Source of the DNA: Selaginella moellendorffii
Lineage: Eukaryota > Streptophyta > Lycopodiopsida > Selaginellales > Selaginellaceae
Assembly (NCBI RefSeq): GCF_000143415.4
Contig: NW_003314439.1
Span: 3,337-67,336 of the forward strand
DNA length: 64,000 nt
Direction: 5' to 3'
Below are positions 1 through 12,905 of this stretch, in pieces. A program made the translations under genes and the position numbers. How positions within the stretch are numbered: the first letter of the stretch is position 1; every line of letters begins with the position of its first letter. The notes under the pieces are model-generated. The model was not told the origin of the DNA and made no database searches. It saw nothing but the letters and a program-made list of their open reading frames with translations.

Positions 1-1118
1 ATTTGATGTACTCTAATATATATAGCTCCACATGAAGCAAAAGGCTTTTGGAAGTGAACATCAAATTGCATTATTAACTCAAATAATTTTTGACAAAAAT
101 AATACAATTGCTAGAGGCATTATTGTAATCATCAATATATCCAAATGTACACTGCAAGATGTCTAAGAAAAAGCTCCAATCCATATGGGTTGCTATGCTC
201 AAATTATTGTACCACTACAATGCTATTTTTTAGGGATATATGGGAAACTCATGCAAACACTATACATCATTTTAAAAATGATAGGTAGTAATCATTGTAA
301 AGTGATCAAATTAATGGTATATATCATCCCACGGATTCTCATAAAAGAATTCTAGCCAGATACAAGGATTGGTAACAAAAGTAGGAGGAGTTACGTCACA
401 CACCATAAATGCCACTATCATTTGAGTTTGATTGTTTAATTGTAATTGTATAGCATTAAGAAATTGCATGAATTGATGTTCTAGAATCAAAAGAGGAGGA
501 ACCTATTACTCTACCATGAAAATAAATGATAATAAGTAAAAGAAAAGAGAAGAAAATGAAAAATTATTTAAAGAACAAAGATTTAAATGATGCAAAAGTT
601 ATATCTAAACCAAAAACATAAATCCAAGCACTTTTCAAGGATAATTAGAGCTACCTTTCATTTCCACCAATGTGAATGCATAAAATATAAAAATCTGCAT
701 ATTTGATTATACAGAAGCGAGTGATTTGAATTAAAACCAATCAGATTGACTACTAAAATCCCACACACTAATAATAGTATACAACATCATAGCCATAGTA
801 TGTCACACATTAAGATTTTTATTTTTATTGAAAACTATAATAACATATTTTATTTCTAAATTTTTAACTTTTTAAAAGTTTGACTTTTATTATACATTTA
901 GTTTTACTATTATTATTTCAAAATAACTGTAATATTAACTTTCTAGTAATGGATAATAACTATATAAACGCTCAAAAGACAAGTTTGTTCATTTATAATT
1001 TTTTAGCCTCAATATTTTTAGTGCATGAATGATAAGTAAAAGAAAATATCTTACATTTTCTTATTAAATAAACGAGTTTACTTTTTTCCACAAAATTCTT
1101 TTAAAGAAGAGATCTTAG
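1..1118. other. AT-rich intergenic sequence
   Basis: No open reading frame of useful length and no recognisable family is visible. The stretch is strongly AT-rich with many short A and T runs. It may be decayed transposon sequence, but no LTR, terminal repeat or target duplication was found. Confidence 0.5.
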
Positions 1119-1600
1119 TTAGAAGGCAAGAGAGGAATCAAAAGAAAAATGTGGGAGAGATGCTATCTCAGCTTGATACCTGGTGTTGGACTCTCCGAAG
1201 AGAAGTGCAAAGCGAGAGAACAGTTGTGTCTCGCAAATAAACCTCCACCTCAATAAAGAAACAATGTGTGATCTCTGCAAGTCTTTGAGTCTATCTCTTG
1301 ACGTAAACCCAGAACTTAATCTGCATCGATCCACTGCAGATTCTTTTTCGACGCCTGTTGGCATGTCCCGCCTTGACACTTTCCTCCATCATTGGGATAG
1401 AATCCCGCAAAGAACAGCCTGCCAGAAACTTACAGATCTTATAAAACTCCCTCCGTCCTCGAATCCATGCCCACTCCACCACCCCTTGGCCTCCTGCTTC
1501 TCCTCAGCGCCCTTGATTCCCTCCCACAAGTCTGGCTGAACGGGAAGCCAGGCACCGCCAGGAGCAGTCCAATCCTTCAAGTTCTTCCAAGCAATTTAAG
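1119..1600 (-). pseudogene. Degenerate C-terminal fragment of DExH helicase gene (copy 1)
   Basis: On the minus strand this matches the 3' part of the intact DExH helicase gene (about 7060-7500). For example, the DNA around 1365-1425, covering the Cys-Pro-Leu-Asp-like 'gtcccgccttgac' stretch and the following 'agaacagcctgcca', is nearly the same as 7405-7475. The reading frame is interrupted and there is no helicase core, so it is a fragment and not a gene. The match was seen by eye; exact ends are uncertain. Confidence 0.6.
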
Positions 1601-2101
1601 GCATGTTCCCGAAAGATAAACATACTTTCAATCGTGATTCGAAACGTTCTTTTCTTTTGCCTGCCCTTCCAATTTCATCACAAATTTCGTGTGGCTATGG
1701 CGGGCTATGTGGGGAGATTTGATAATCCGCAATAGTTCGTGCAATCTCTTGCTCCTCTCAATGATCGGATGTAGAAATTCATATTTCTGCCACGTGGCCC
1801 TAAATGTGTAACTTCAGACCACTATTTTATACATATATGTACACATTATTTTTAATTTAGGGTTCATCTCAACCTAAACTTTGCATCAAAATGAAAACAC
1901 TGGTTTAGGGTTTAGGGTCTTCAATCTTTTATCTTAAAATCACACCAGGAAAAGGTTTATTGTGTGATCATCACTTTATTGCATTTTATCCATAGTGTTT
2001 CTTCCTCCTCACTTGCTCCGTCTAATATCAATGATTGTTACACTAGGAGAGAGACAGCATGATGGAGCAATTGAAAAGGACAAAGCTAAAAAAAAGTAAA
2101 A

Positions 2102-4400
2102 GTGAATCATCATTCAAACTTTCTAATAACTAAGCTAACCAAAGTCGAAGATACCTTAGTTAAAGAGAGAGGTCTCGCAAATAGACCGACCTTCTTTCCA
2201 CCTGCGATGGAGGAGCAATGCATGATCTTGTCACAGAGAAAAAGGAGAGGGACTTTACCTTTTCGAGGAAATGCTGAAACTCTTTCACTCTGGCGGATTC
2301 TTTTCCGAGGCCACACCGTTGATTCAGGGCGTTGGTGACACTCTTCTCCATCATCGTTGCCACACAGAAGAATGTTAGCCTGCCAGAAATTTAGAGCTTA
2401 TGGAAGGAAAATGGTGCTATTAGAAGCTCGTCCTTGGCCCAACATGCTAACAGCAGTGACCTCGAGGTCTAGGCATGACATGAAAGCTGGAAAGCAAGCA
2501 AAGAAAGGTTGAAAGCTGGAACCTTGGAAATGAAGCCAATGTCTCTGAGAAGCTTGGCAAACTACAGTCGCATTTCGATGCCAGTTTATCAATTTTCCTT
2601 AAACGATTCGAGCTAGTTGAGCACGGGCATACTTAAAAAGCTCGCATCACAAAACTGTCTTGCAGCCCTTGCTCCTCCCTGCAAGAGGAGACGTAGAACG
2701 CTAAACCCTGAGAAATGAGCCGTGCACCATACATCATCATCTACATGGAAGTAAGGTTAGTTCAATGAGAAACAACCGGTTTAGCAGTGTTGCTAGCTTG
2801 CCAATGTGTATGTCCATTGGGAGTGCTGCTAAATGACTGCCTAATGGAAAATAGCGTTACTTCCATGTAGATGCTCACGGAAGAAGAATATCTAGATATT
2901 CTTCTTGTGTGAGCGCTCCATACATGCTTAAAAGTATGAGAGATTTCTGTACCTCGCGAAGAATGGACAGTGCACTCTCCACAGCTTCGGTCTTGCATGG
3001 ATCCAATGCCTGTTGTGACATTACATACATTACATGTGCTTACATGTAATGTTGTGACATTACATGTGCTTCTGTGAAAGCAACGACGCTTACCTTCTCA
3101 AGTTCTCCACCAGAAAGAAGCTTGATTTGCAAACAGAGTTCTACCAAAGGAGCACGGAGGATCTCTGGCAGCTGAAGTACTCGAATCAAAGAACAGAGTC
3201 AAAGAAAAACGCCATTACCTGAAATGAACACATGAGTTCATTGAAACGATTCTCTGTGTACAAACAGTAGCAGTTCCCATCTTTCACTCGTCCGGCTCGT
3301 CCTCTGCGCTGCCGCACATTTGTTTGTGATATCCATGAGCTTCTCAAATATCTGATAATGCATACAAATGAGACGGGATATCCTGGTGCCCTTTTCGTGT
3401 TTCTTCCGGTAAGTCCACCTGGTTTCTTACCATTCTTTGCTGTTTTGATGATAGGGAATGCTTAAAATACTTCAGTTATTCGATCGTTTAATGGTACCCA
3501 AAACACTCAGTGGTGATTGGCTTTCAGTTCTGCAAGTTACCATATGTCATTCTAGATTGTATTGGCCACAAACAATTGCAGAAACAAGTAGATTGTCGAA
3601 AGCACAAAGAAGATACCCACATGCCCAGTGCTAAGCATCTTGAAAAGGAAATTTTATACCTAATACAGATAAAATCAGAGAGAGAGATAGAGAAAATCAA
3701 ACACCATACCAGACTTTTCCGAGTGTTTTCAGAATAGTTGCGATAAAGTGATTCTTTATAGAGAGGATTGACTGGCCTGCTTTCAAGTATCCAATCTTGG
3801 CGTCCTCTATTCTTGTCACACATTTTGAGAGGCCCTCTGCAGAATAAGATTAGCCAAACACTGCTTACATGAACTTTATCATGTGATGAATAATTCTGCA
3901 ATGCTGCTAGATGACAAATAGAAGGTCTGCAGAGGATAAGTGCGGCCCGTGGCAGCCACCACAGGACTAGAAAATGTCTCTAACATAAGAATCACTTTTA
4001 AGTGGGTTCATTTTGTCCTCGTTTCTCTTTGCCACTAAGTCTCGCAACAGACTGATTAAAAAATCACCCTACACAGGTTTAACAATGAGGAACATCCATA
4101 AGCCACGTACCAAAACCGTCCGTTCGTAACAACCTGGGTCACTCTAAGAAAGCTTAGGAATTCCCCATGAACGACGCAAACGTACCGCAAGCCTCCGAAG
4201 CAATATGCCAGAAGAAAAAGTGTGTGTCATCAGTCCTGAAAGGCATGTCGTTCCATGTAGATTAACAAGAACCCAAAACCTTACAGCAAGTCGACGAGGT
4301 TGTGTGCAGACGATCTTACATGAGCTACCTTGACCGGCAGCGATCATGTTGCCCCAGAAATGCGAATTCTGGCATTGTGCTCCAAGTGAGGGGTGAGCCA
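2102..4400 (-). pseudogene. Degenerate partial copy of DExH helicase gene (copy 2)
   Basis: A second, longer minus-strand copy of the helicase gene at 6901-12804. It keeps the same order: 2160-2420 resembles 7060-7530, 2490-2760 resembles 7635-7920, 2735-3340 resembles 8160-8740, 3700-3910 resembles 9310-9545 and 4140-4340 resembles 9960-10330. Introns are still present, so it is a DNA-level duplication and not a processed copy. Frames are broken, segments are missing (for example the parts matching 8740-9110 and 9545-9600), and the N-terminal third is absent. It ends just before the Walker A exon equivalent. No function expected. Confidence 0.7.
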
Positions 4401-5003
4401 GGCTCACCTCCGAGAGCTCTAGGATTTTTTTTGTTCACGTCTTCATGCTGTAAATTTTTTGGGCTCGGCGGGCCTCCACGTGGCAAAGGAGCTCGTGCGG
4501 CTCGTTGATGGTCAAGAAGTAGAGGATGGCAGTCCCGTTGATTACGATATGTTCACTCGGATTGGCCTTGGCATTGATCCTGCTCGATGATGCTATAGAG
4601 TCTTGCGGCCACGACTGCGTCTTCGCAAGAATGTGGGCGACTTGTGTGTCAGCTCCACCACAATAGTTTCCATTAAGTGGCAATGGAGTTGCTTCTCGCT
4701 CTGGATTTATGGGGAGTGGAGCTTGGGCACAAACATATCACGAAGAGAGAAGTTTCATGCTCTTTGGAAGACCGTGTAAACAGCTAATGAATGAATATTG
4801 CCCTTCATTCATTCATATATTATTTACAATGGTCTTACACAACCTCCCATGAGCATGATTCAAGTATGCAACTGTCCTCTTCCCTTGGGCAGGGCGCTGG
4901 GTCGATCTTCCTGCCGTGCCGGTGAGTGTTATGTTCTATCTGTTACTACTAAATAATAAATAATATACTAGTAATAGTACTCTTCATCTGAGGTCACAGG
5001 CGA
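4401..5003. other. Intergenic, no gene supported
   Basis: A minus-strand open frame at 4435-4683 (82 residues) shows no recognisable domain and no clear splice context, so it is not called as a gene. The rest is AT-rich (for example 4780-4830 and 4935-4980). Confidence 0.4.
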
Positions 5004-5671
5004 TCAAATAGCTTTACGGCTCTTCTGGCTTAAACGCATTACAGTATAGTCTTCGTGCCCCCATTTATCAATCCAGTATTGGATGTTATGCTCGCGGGTA
5101 GTGAATGGCAAAGCCCCTGAAAAGATTGGCCTCATATAAACTGTGTCCATGACCACCTCTTCTTTGTTATAAGGGTTGACACGGATCCTGCGACAACTGG
5201 CTTGCCTCCAGCCAAATGGTCCATTCCCAATCACCTGGAACTTATGTTTTTCACCTAAAATAATGTCCATTTGTGAGGTACTTAGATTGATTGCAAGGAG
5301 TAGAATATACCTGGAAGAATCTTAACGTAGCCTTCATCTCTTAACTTGTCCTGGAAGAAGATGACAGTGCTCAATGCCCAACCAGCTGCAGTACTAGCAT
5401 ATGAAATCCCAGAAATGGTTGCAGCTGCTGAAGTAATTGCAAGGAGTGCTGCAGTGGAGAGCCCAACCACTTCTACAACTCCATTTGCTACTAGAACGGC
5501 TACCAAAGGAGATGCTGCTCCAGCGGTGGCAACTATGGTGGAGATCACAGCAAAGGCTGTTACTACCCACTTGGCATATTTGAAGAAAATTTTGTCTTCC
5601 TCCACTTGGACCATGTAGACATCTGAAGTGTTGTTGTAGATCTCAATGTAGGAAGGAAGGAAGAGAGCCAT
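5004..5671 (-). CDS. Unrecognised protein with two hydrophobic segments, two exons
   Basis: Two exons, 5311-5671 and 5004-5254, are joined by a 56-bp GT-AG intron (5255-5310) that keeps frame, giving about 203 residues. The N-terminus (MALFLPSYIEIYNN) has no obvious signal peptide. Residues about 33-70 and 70-105 are rich in Ala, Val, Ser and Thr and look like two transmembrane or hydrophobic hairpin segments. The C-terminal exon is hydrophilic with several aromatic residues. I do not recognise the family. The clean splice sites, uninterrupted frame and typical short intron argue for a real gene. It could belong to a lineage-specific family. It lies on the same strand as the helicase genes but shows no similarity to them. 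Confidence 0.6.
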
Positions 5672-6900
5672 GGTTTACAAATGAGTGAAGAAGAGGTCGG
5701 GTGTTGGAGAATCGTTCGTGAATTGCTTCGCCATGGTCTGGTCTTTATATTGGTTCAATCGATTGACAGAGAAAATGTGGAGGTCCCTGACAATATATAA
5801 CCCTACAAGATGGAATCTCTTTCTAAAATAAAGCATTTCCTAGAGGTCCCATACCACTTGCAGCAAATATACATGTTGATATCACAGACGATTTGGAAGG
5901 ATGGAGAGCCTATCCACATTACTAATGGGTAAGCTCTGGCGGCCGCCTTTCTCCTTCCACGTGGCATTTGACGGCGCCCTGTCAGCATAGGCGGAGCTTC
6001 ACCGGCTATGGCCAAGATCCGGTTTAGATTCTGGGGATTTGTCCAGGTGGGACAGCACATATCAAGATTAAGAAGCAAGTTTTTCTTTTTTTCTCTCAAG
6101 ACGAAGAAGAAAGCTACATCCCTGATGGAGAGGAGGAAAACGAAGTTACTGCTAGTGCTAAGTATTGATTTAAACAGAACTGTCCCTTTTAATTTTTTCT
6201 TTCTTTTATCTTTGTCCAGATTCAAGTTTTCTAGTTTGGCAGCAACAGGAAGCATCAGCCCCCGCCGCATTGTTCGCATTGCCCACGAAAAGGAGTGAAC
6301 TTTATTCTCCCATTATTATTTATACTATTAAACTTTATTCGATAAAGTGGTATGTAATTAGTGCGTAATTGTTACTATGTATGCCCAAAAAAGGGCCATA
6401 GAGGACGATTCTATGCTTCATGTGGGATCATGGTGGAGGATTAAAAAAAACAAGGGAATACAAACTGGCTCTAATTAAGAAAATATCTTAAATTTAAGCT
6501 GTAATTCATTAATTAATCAATTCTGCTAACTGATATAAATTTTAAATTAGTTATAATAAAGCTTATTAAATATAACTTAACCTGGTCGAGGAACCATGAC
6601 ATGGTGAGCTCTATCTTTATCCAGTCATCCACAGCCTGGGATTTAAACCTTACACGAATATTTCTATCTCAGAACTACCTGGTGAGAAGCGCAAAGGGAG
6701 GGTGTAAACTTTGTTCCTTTTGTTTATAATTCGAGTTTAGTTATAATTAAACCTGATCACTGCTCCACTAAAACGAGAAGTTTGAGCACCGAGTTTACTA
6801 CTTCTTTTCCACGAGCTGATGACAATCCCTGCAAAGAAAGAGATCTAGTGATCGTAAGATAGAGGAATCAAAAGGACAATGTGGAAAAAAGCTAGAAGCA
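5672..6900. other. Intergenic region, possible gene remnants
   Basis: Between 5800 and 6300 there are open stretches on both strands (for example the minus frame 5803-6279 and the plus frame 6008-6298) without a recognisable domain. Around 6105-6160 the plus strand reads acidic (Glu/Asp-rich) for about 20 codons, perhaps a decayed exon. From 6300 to 6760 the sequence is AT-rich. At 6757-6832 the minus strand could encode a last exon of the neighbouring helicase gene; see the findings. Confidence 0.35.
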
Positions 6901-9900
6901 TCAAAAGGTTCTTTCCTGAGGTGATTTGGTCAGCTCGCTGAGTAGCAAATCCAGTGAAGACCGCAGCTCTTTGAAGAGCACAGCAGTTCGCGCTGGAACG
7001 TCGATCTTCATCCAGTCATCAACAGTCGCATATCCAACCTGTGATTTAAACCCAGTAAGAGATTACATGCGAATATTTCCATCCCTGCAATACCTGGTGT
7101 TGGACTTTGATGGAGCCACCAAAGAGGAGAAGCGCAAAGGGAGAGAGAACAGTTGTGTCTCGCAAATAAACTCTACTTGTTTCCACCTGCAATGAAGAAG
7201 CAATGCGAGATCTTGTCACGGAGAAATTGGACAAATAAAAAAGAGAGGGACTTGCCTTTTCGTGGAACACCAAGAACGGGTGCTGAAACTCTTTCACTTT
7301 AGAGTTTATGGAGGAAGGATGAACGTAGACTTCACGGCGGCCATCGGTCCACCGCGGATTCTTTTCCGACGCCAGACCAGCGCGTTGATTGAGGGCGTTT
7401 GCGTGTCCCGCCTTGACACTTTCCTCCATCATCGTTGCCACATTGGGATAGAGTCCCGCACAAAGAACAGCCTGCCAAAAACTTCCAGAGCTTATGGAAA
7501 AAGAAATGGTGCTACTAGAACCTTGATGACTGATGCAGATTGAGCATTCTGGTTGAACGGCTGGTTTATCTCGTCCAGGCACTTATCAATGTCCGCAGCC
7601 CGGTAATCGACCTGGAAAAACGAGTTGCAATGATAAGAAACTTGAAAAGCCGGAACCTTGGAAATGAAGCCAATGTCTCTCAGAAGCTTGGCAAACTGCA
7701 GTCGCATTTCCCTGCACAACACGATGCCAGTAGTTTATCAATTTTTCTTAAAAGATTAGAGCTACCTCAGCATGTTTAGCACGGGCATACTTAAGAAACT
7801 CGCATCACAAAACTGTCTTGCAGCCCTTGCGCCTCCCTGTAAGCAAGTCTGATGAGACAAAGGAAGATGTAGAAAGCTAAAACCTGAGTAACGAGCCGTC
7901 TCCAGTTTTCATAAGCCGCAACAATGACCAGGTGATCAGACTGTCTACCAGACGCGATAGTACTTTTCTCCGCTGCTGTGTCACCAAATGCGTGTTTAGC
8001 TCGTTCAGCAGCATCTCTCTGTGCGTGGAGGGGGTCAGCTGGCATAAAAATGATTTGTGGAATGGAATACCTGACCAAGAGGGGCGACGAAAGGTGACTT
8101 GTGACTCAAATAAGCAGCTATGGTTAAAACTGGACTTAAACAGCCAAGGAGTGCGCCATACAGCAACATCTACATGGAAGTAAAGTTAGTTCAGTCAGAA
8201 ACAATGTAACAGTGCTGCTACCTTGCCAATGTGTACGTCCACTGGGAGTGCTGCTAAATGACTGCCTAGTGGAGTAAGATATTCTTCTTCTGTGAGCGCT
8301 CCAACCTGCGTATCAGATCAATACATGCTTAAAAATATGAGAAATTCGTCTACCTCACGAAGAATGGACAGTGCACTTTCGACAGCTTCAGTCTTGGGTG
8401 GATCCAAAGCCTGTTGGCACCAGATTAGGTTGTTCTGTGAAAGCAACGACACATACCTTCTCAAGAAACGAAGCCACATTCTCCACAGAAAGAAGCTTGA
8501 TTTGCAAACAGAGTTCCACCAAAGGAACACGGAGCATCTCCGGCAGCTGAAGTGCTCGCATCAAATAACAGAGGGTCAAAGAAAAATTGCATTACCTGAA
8601 ATGGACGCATATGTTTATCGAAACGATTCTCTGTGTAGAAACAGTAGCAGTTCCCAGCTTTCACTCGTCCGGCTCGTCCTCTGCGCTGCCGCGCATTTGC
8701 TTGTGATATCCAGGCCTCCATCATGCGCGACATTCTCTACAAATGCTATATCAGTATGAGACTTAGCACTGGTGCCAGGTATTACCCGTCGGGGTTCAAA
8801 ACGATTTTCTTTGTGCTTTCCACAATCTATGACGTGAACAACGTCTTCAATTGTCACGCTTGTTTCTGCAATATTCGTGGCCAGTACAATCTACAATGCA
8901 ATTGTTAGAATGACAGGGTAACTTGCAGGACAAAACGGTTTCTTACTTTGCGAATTCCACGTGGAGGCACTTGAAAAACTTTTCGCTGGTCTGCTGGAGC
9001 AACCGAGGAATGCAACGGCAAAAGCCACTCAGCTGCAGGACCACTGAATGTTTTCAGTACCATTAAACGATCAAGTAACTGAAGTATTTCAGGCATTCCC
9101 TATCATCAAAACAACAAAGAAAAAATTAGAGACGGTAAGAAACCAGGTGGACTCACTGGAAGAAACACTAAAAGGGCACCAGGATCTCCCGTCTCATTTA
9201 TATGCATGATCAGATCTTCGAGAAGCTCATAATCAATCACGTCCTCATTGACGTTCGCCTAATGCAGGTAAACTCAGAGAGAGAGATAGAGAGAACAAAA
9301 ACCATACCAGATTTTTCCGAGTGTTTTCGGAATACTTGCGATAATGTGATTCTTCGTAGAGGGGATTGACCGGCCTGCTTTCAAGTATCTGGTCATCACC
9401 CCATCCCATGCGGGCCAAATCTTGCCGTCCTCTATTCTTGTCAACCACATTTTGAGAAGCCCTCTGCAGAATAGCATTAGCCAAACACTGCTTACAATGT
9501 TTTTATGAACCTTATCATGTGATGAATAATTCTGCAATGCTGCTGGATTATCAGATGAGAGACGATATTCCAGTTTCTCGTATATATCCTCCAAGTAGAA
9601 GGTCTGCACAGGATAAGTGCGGCCTGTGGCAACCACCACAGGACAACCTCCAAAGTACTGAGAAAATCTGTCAGCATCCAGTGTCGCAGACCTGCATCAA
9701 GCGAAAAAAGAATGTTAATGTCTCTAATGACGCGGTGTACACTAACATCAGGATCACTTTAAGTGGGTTCATTTTGTCCTCATTTCTCTTTGCCACTAAG
9801 TCTCGCAACAGACTGATTAAAAAGTCACCCTGAAACCAAAACACAGGTATAACAATGGGGAACTTCCATAAGACACGTACCAAAACCGTCCGTTCGTGCA

Positions 9901-12804
9901 CCTCGTCGACAACAACGTGTGAAACATCACAAAGGTCTGGGTCACTCTAGAACTCTTAACGGAGTTAGAAACTCCCCATGAACGACGCAGACTTACCGCA
10001 AGCCGCCGAAGCAATATACCCGTTGTGCAGAAGAAAAGGCGTGTGTCATCAGTCCTGAAAGGCATGTCGTTCCAGCCGAAATCATATAAAAAAAAGTTAC
10101 CATTACCATGAAGCATCCAGACGAACTTGATATCCCACTGTACTTCCTGCTTCCCCGGGTCCTGCCTCGCATCGCTCACTTGCCACTCGTTCAGAAACTG
10201 AAATAGCCTGGTAAACAAACACAAACGCATTTATCAGCTCTATAGCTTAACAAGAACACAAAACCTTACAGCAATTCGACGAGGTTGTGTGCAGATGATT
10301 TTACATGAGCTACCTTGACCGGCAGCGATCATATCATCCAAGATGTACTGTGGCACCTGTACTAAAAATGCATAAACTCTTTATCTTACAAATTGAAGTC
10401 ATTACCTGAGTGGTTTTCCCACTTCCCGTTTCACCGCTTACTACGAGAACATTGCTCGTAATCAAGTGTTGGAGAATTGTTTCTTTAACTGACGCTATAG
10501 GTAGTGAATGACGCGCAGACAGCATTGCCTTTCACCACAGAACCAATTTCATTGAGGCACATAAACAGCTACCTGTACCTGATATTTTTTGTCTTTCAGT
10601 TTTCTTTCCTGAATGAGCTTCAAATGACTGCTGACAGCGTCATGATCTGCAAGGACTCGTGTGTTAGCCAGATCCTCTTGGTAACATGGACTTACTTGTC
10701 TGCCTGAAACTCTTGCGCTCACGAACGATGACAGGCGGTTGGAAAGGTTTTGAAGTGCTCTCCGTAGTACGTACAGCCTCGTCAGGAGAAACTCTTGGTC
10801 TTTCAGACTCAAGAAGAGAGCTGATAAAATCATCTCTAGTTTCAGTGTTGCCTTCCGTTGCCATTTTCCCTGCACATAAAACGTAGATATAATTCACAGA
10901 AATGGAAGGACATAAGAAACTTCCACCTTGCTCATGCCAACGTAGCCACATTGATCGAAAAGGTTCTGCCAACTCAAGGTATATAGGTGCTTCGGGAAAT
11001 AATGAAAACAAGCTCCAAGTGGCCACAGCATCTTGTGCCTCCTGAACGAGACAGCGAACACCATAAATAGTTGCAGGTCTACTGAGAAGAAGTGAAAAAC
11101 AAACCGAAACTGTGCTGAAAAGATCCGCGTCTGGAAAACTAAACGTTACTGGACCGCCGCCTTTCTTTTGTTTTCCTCGTCCCACTCTTGGACGGAATAC
11201 CGTTATCGCATAGTTGTAAGCACCTTGTTGAGCAGCTAGCTTTTCAAATTTAGGAGCTTCCCATCCATTTTTCTGGCAATATTGTTGAAGAATTGCTCGT
11301 GGAAATTTCTGTGGTTCATTAACTGCCTTTAACAGAGAAGCACCGTGAGTAAAAAAAGGAGAACGTTATGTTCTTACCTTTTTACGTTTGCTTTTGTCAC
11401 CACGGGAGTCTTTCATTCCCCAGGGTTTGATCTCCTCTTTCTTTTGCAATTTGAGCAGCGTCTGAGGAATGGTCACAGCTTGCGCAGATTCTTCGTCAAA
11501 CATTCCACCTAGATTTTCCTCGTCTTCCACGGCTTTATCATCAGAATGTTCCGTCAGCTGTTGCTTATTCTCAGAAGCACGGCCAGCGTCCACAAGCGAG
11601 CTTTCTTGATCAATAGTAGCAATCGGAGCAACTTGATCCTCGCTCGGTTGAACACTTGCAGCCGCTTGATCCTCGCTCGGTTGGTCAACTGAAGTCGCTT
11701 CATCCTCGATCGGTTGATCACTTGAAGCCGTTCGAACCTCCACAGAAGAAACTAAATCGTCTTCATTTAGCCCTGAGAGGAAGATCGTCAGCCGTATTCG
11801 TGCGTAAAACCTCATACCAAGTGAAAGCATTTTCTCCTTGAGATCTCTAATGGTCTTCCCTGCCTCGCTCTGACGTTGCTTGTCTTCTCTCGCCTTGGCT
11901 TCTGATGCAGCTTGTTTTGCAGATACAAATGCCAGTGCAATTTTCTCTGCTGAATCAAGTGGATTGTTCTACGTGATAAATATATTAGACGCTGTTACAC
12001 GTAAAAAGCACTTACTCTATGTCGGGAAAATTTGCCATCCACGCGCTCCTGTTCTTTCAACAATTAGAAAGACAGGCAAAACATTCAAGCAGTACCTCCC
12101 AGTCTGAAAGATCGCTCTGACTGTCGTCTTCTTCCTCCTGAAGTCACAGCTTAAACGCATTCACAAAAACGATCTCTTACCGTACCTCCTCTTGTTGAGC
12201 AACATATTGCCGTATCCAATCTTTGTCAGCATCGTTCTCTGAGGTTTTTCGCTTCTCCTTGGCATTAAGTTGCAAGAGATCTGTAAAATCGCTCTTTTCT
12301 CTGATGCTTTCGGAGGATTTACTTGAATCGCCTTGAGATGATGCCAAGACCTGGACAGAACCCCCTGGGGAAAACGCATTTAGCTCGACAAGGCAAAGAA
12401 AATTTGAAAGGCTCCACCTTTATCATCTACAGAGAATCCGGTACTAAACTTTAGAGGCAGCTCATTCGGGTGAATATTAAGACAAAGCCAATCCAATGCG
12501 GTCTCCAATGTAGCGTTGCTCTGGAAAAAATCACAAATTTTTTTTTAAAAAATGAGAAGTTTTCTCAGCTTACCAGCGGAATGGCGGCTAGAGCAAGCTC
12601 GATCTGCTCAGCAGTGAATCCCTCATTCCCTAGACTATCATAAATCTTCCTCAGCTTCTTCACAGCCTGCTTCTTATCGACGATCTCGCCGCCGCTGGAG
12701 CTTGATTTCGAGGCGACATTACCGACGATCCGAGAGAGCGCCTTCTCTTCCTCTGCAGACAAACGCACCAGTGCCACGCCTCTCTGCTTAGGCGCCATTG
12801 GCAT
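6901..12804 (-). CDS. DExH-box ATP-dependent RNA helicase, DExH4/DExH7-like
   Basis: A large multi-exon minus-strand gene. The first exon (12565-12804) encodes a UBA-like segment. An acidic linker follows at about 11370-11830. A double-strand-RNA-binding-like segment lies around 11020-11330 ([19 protein letters not shown]-type, as in DHX29/DHX57 relatives). The helicase core has Walker [11 protein letters not shown] (about 10405-10440), DEVH (about 9895-9912), the SAT-type motif III with [12 protein letters not shown] (about 9655-9690), and QRRGRAGR (about 8670-8700). The C-terminal OB-fold-like region ([23 protein letters not shown]) lies at about 7090-7350. Arabidopsis DExH4/DExH7 have the same order. 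DEVH instead of DEAH is normal for this group. Start choice: the ATG at 12802-12804; a second ATG two codons later is equally possible. The frame stops at 6901-6903. It is divergent from the plastid membrane protein gene, 101 bp away. Two broken copies lie downstream. Exon details were only partly traced. Confidence 0.85.
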
Positions 12805-12905
12805 AAACCCTAAAACTCAATATTTGCTGGGGAAGAGTATCGAACGCACGACCAGTGGAGCACAGCGATTTTGTTTTTAGGTCGCGGGAGGACGAGGAGG
12901 GAGAA
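12805..12905. promoter_or_regulatory. Compact bidirectional promoter
   Basis: Only 101 bp separate the start codons of the helicase gene (minus) and the plastid membrane protein gene (plus). It contains an AAACCCTAAAA telo-box-like motif at about 12806-12816, a motif common in promoters of plant housekeeping genes. No TATA box is obvious. Confidence 0.5.
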
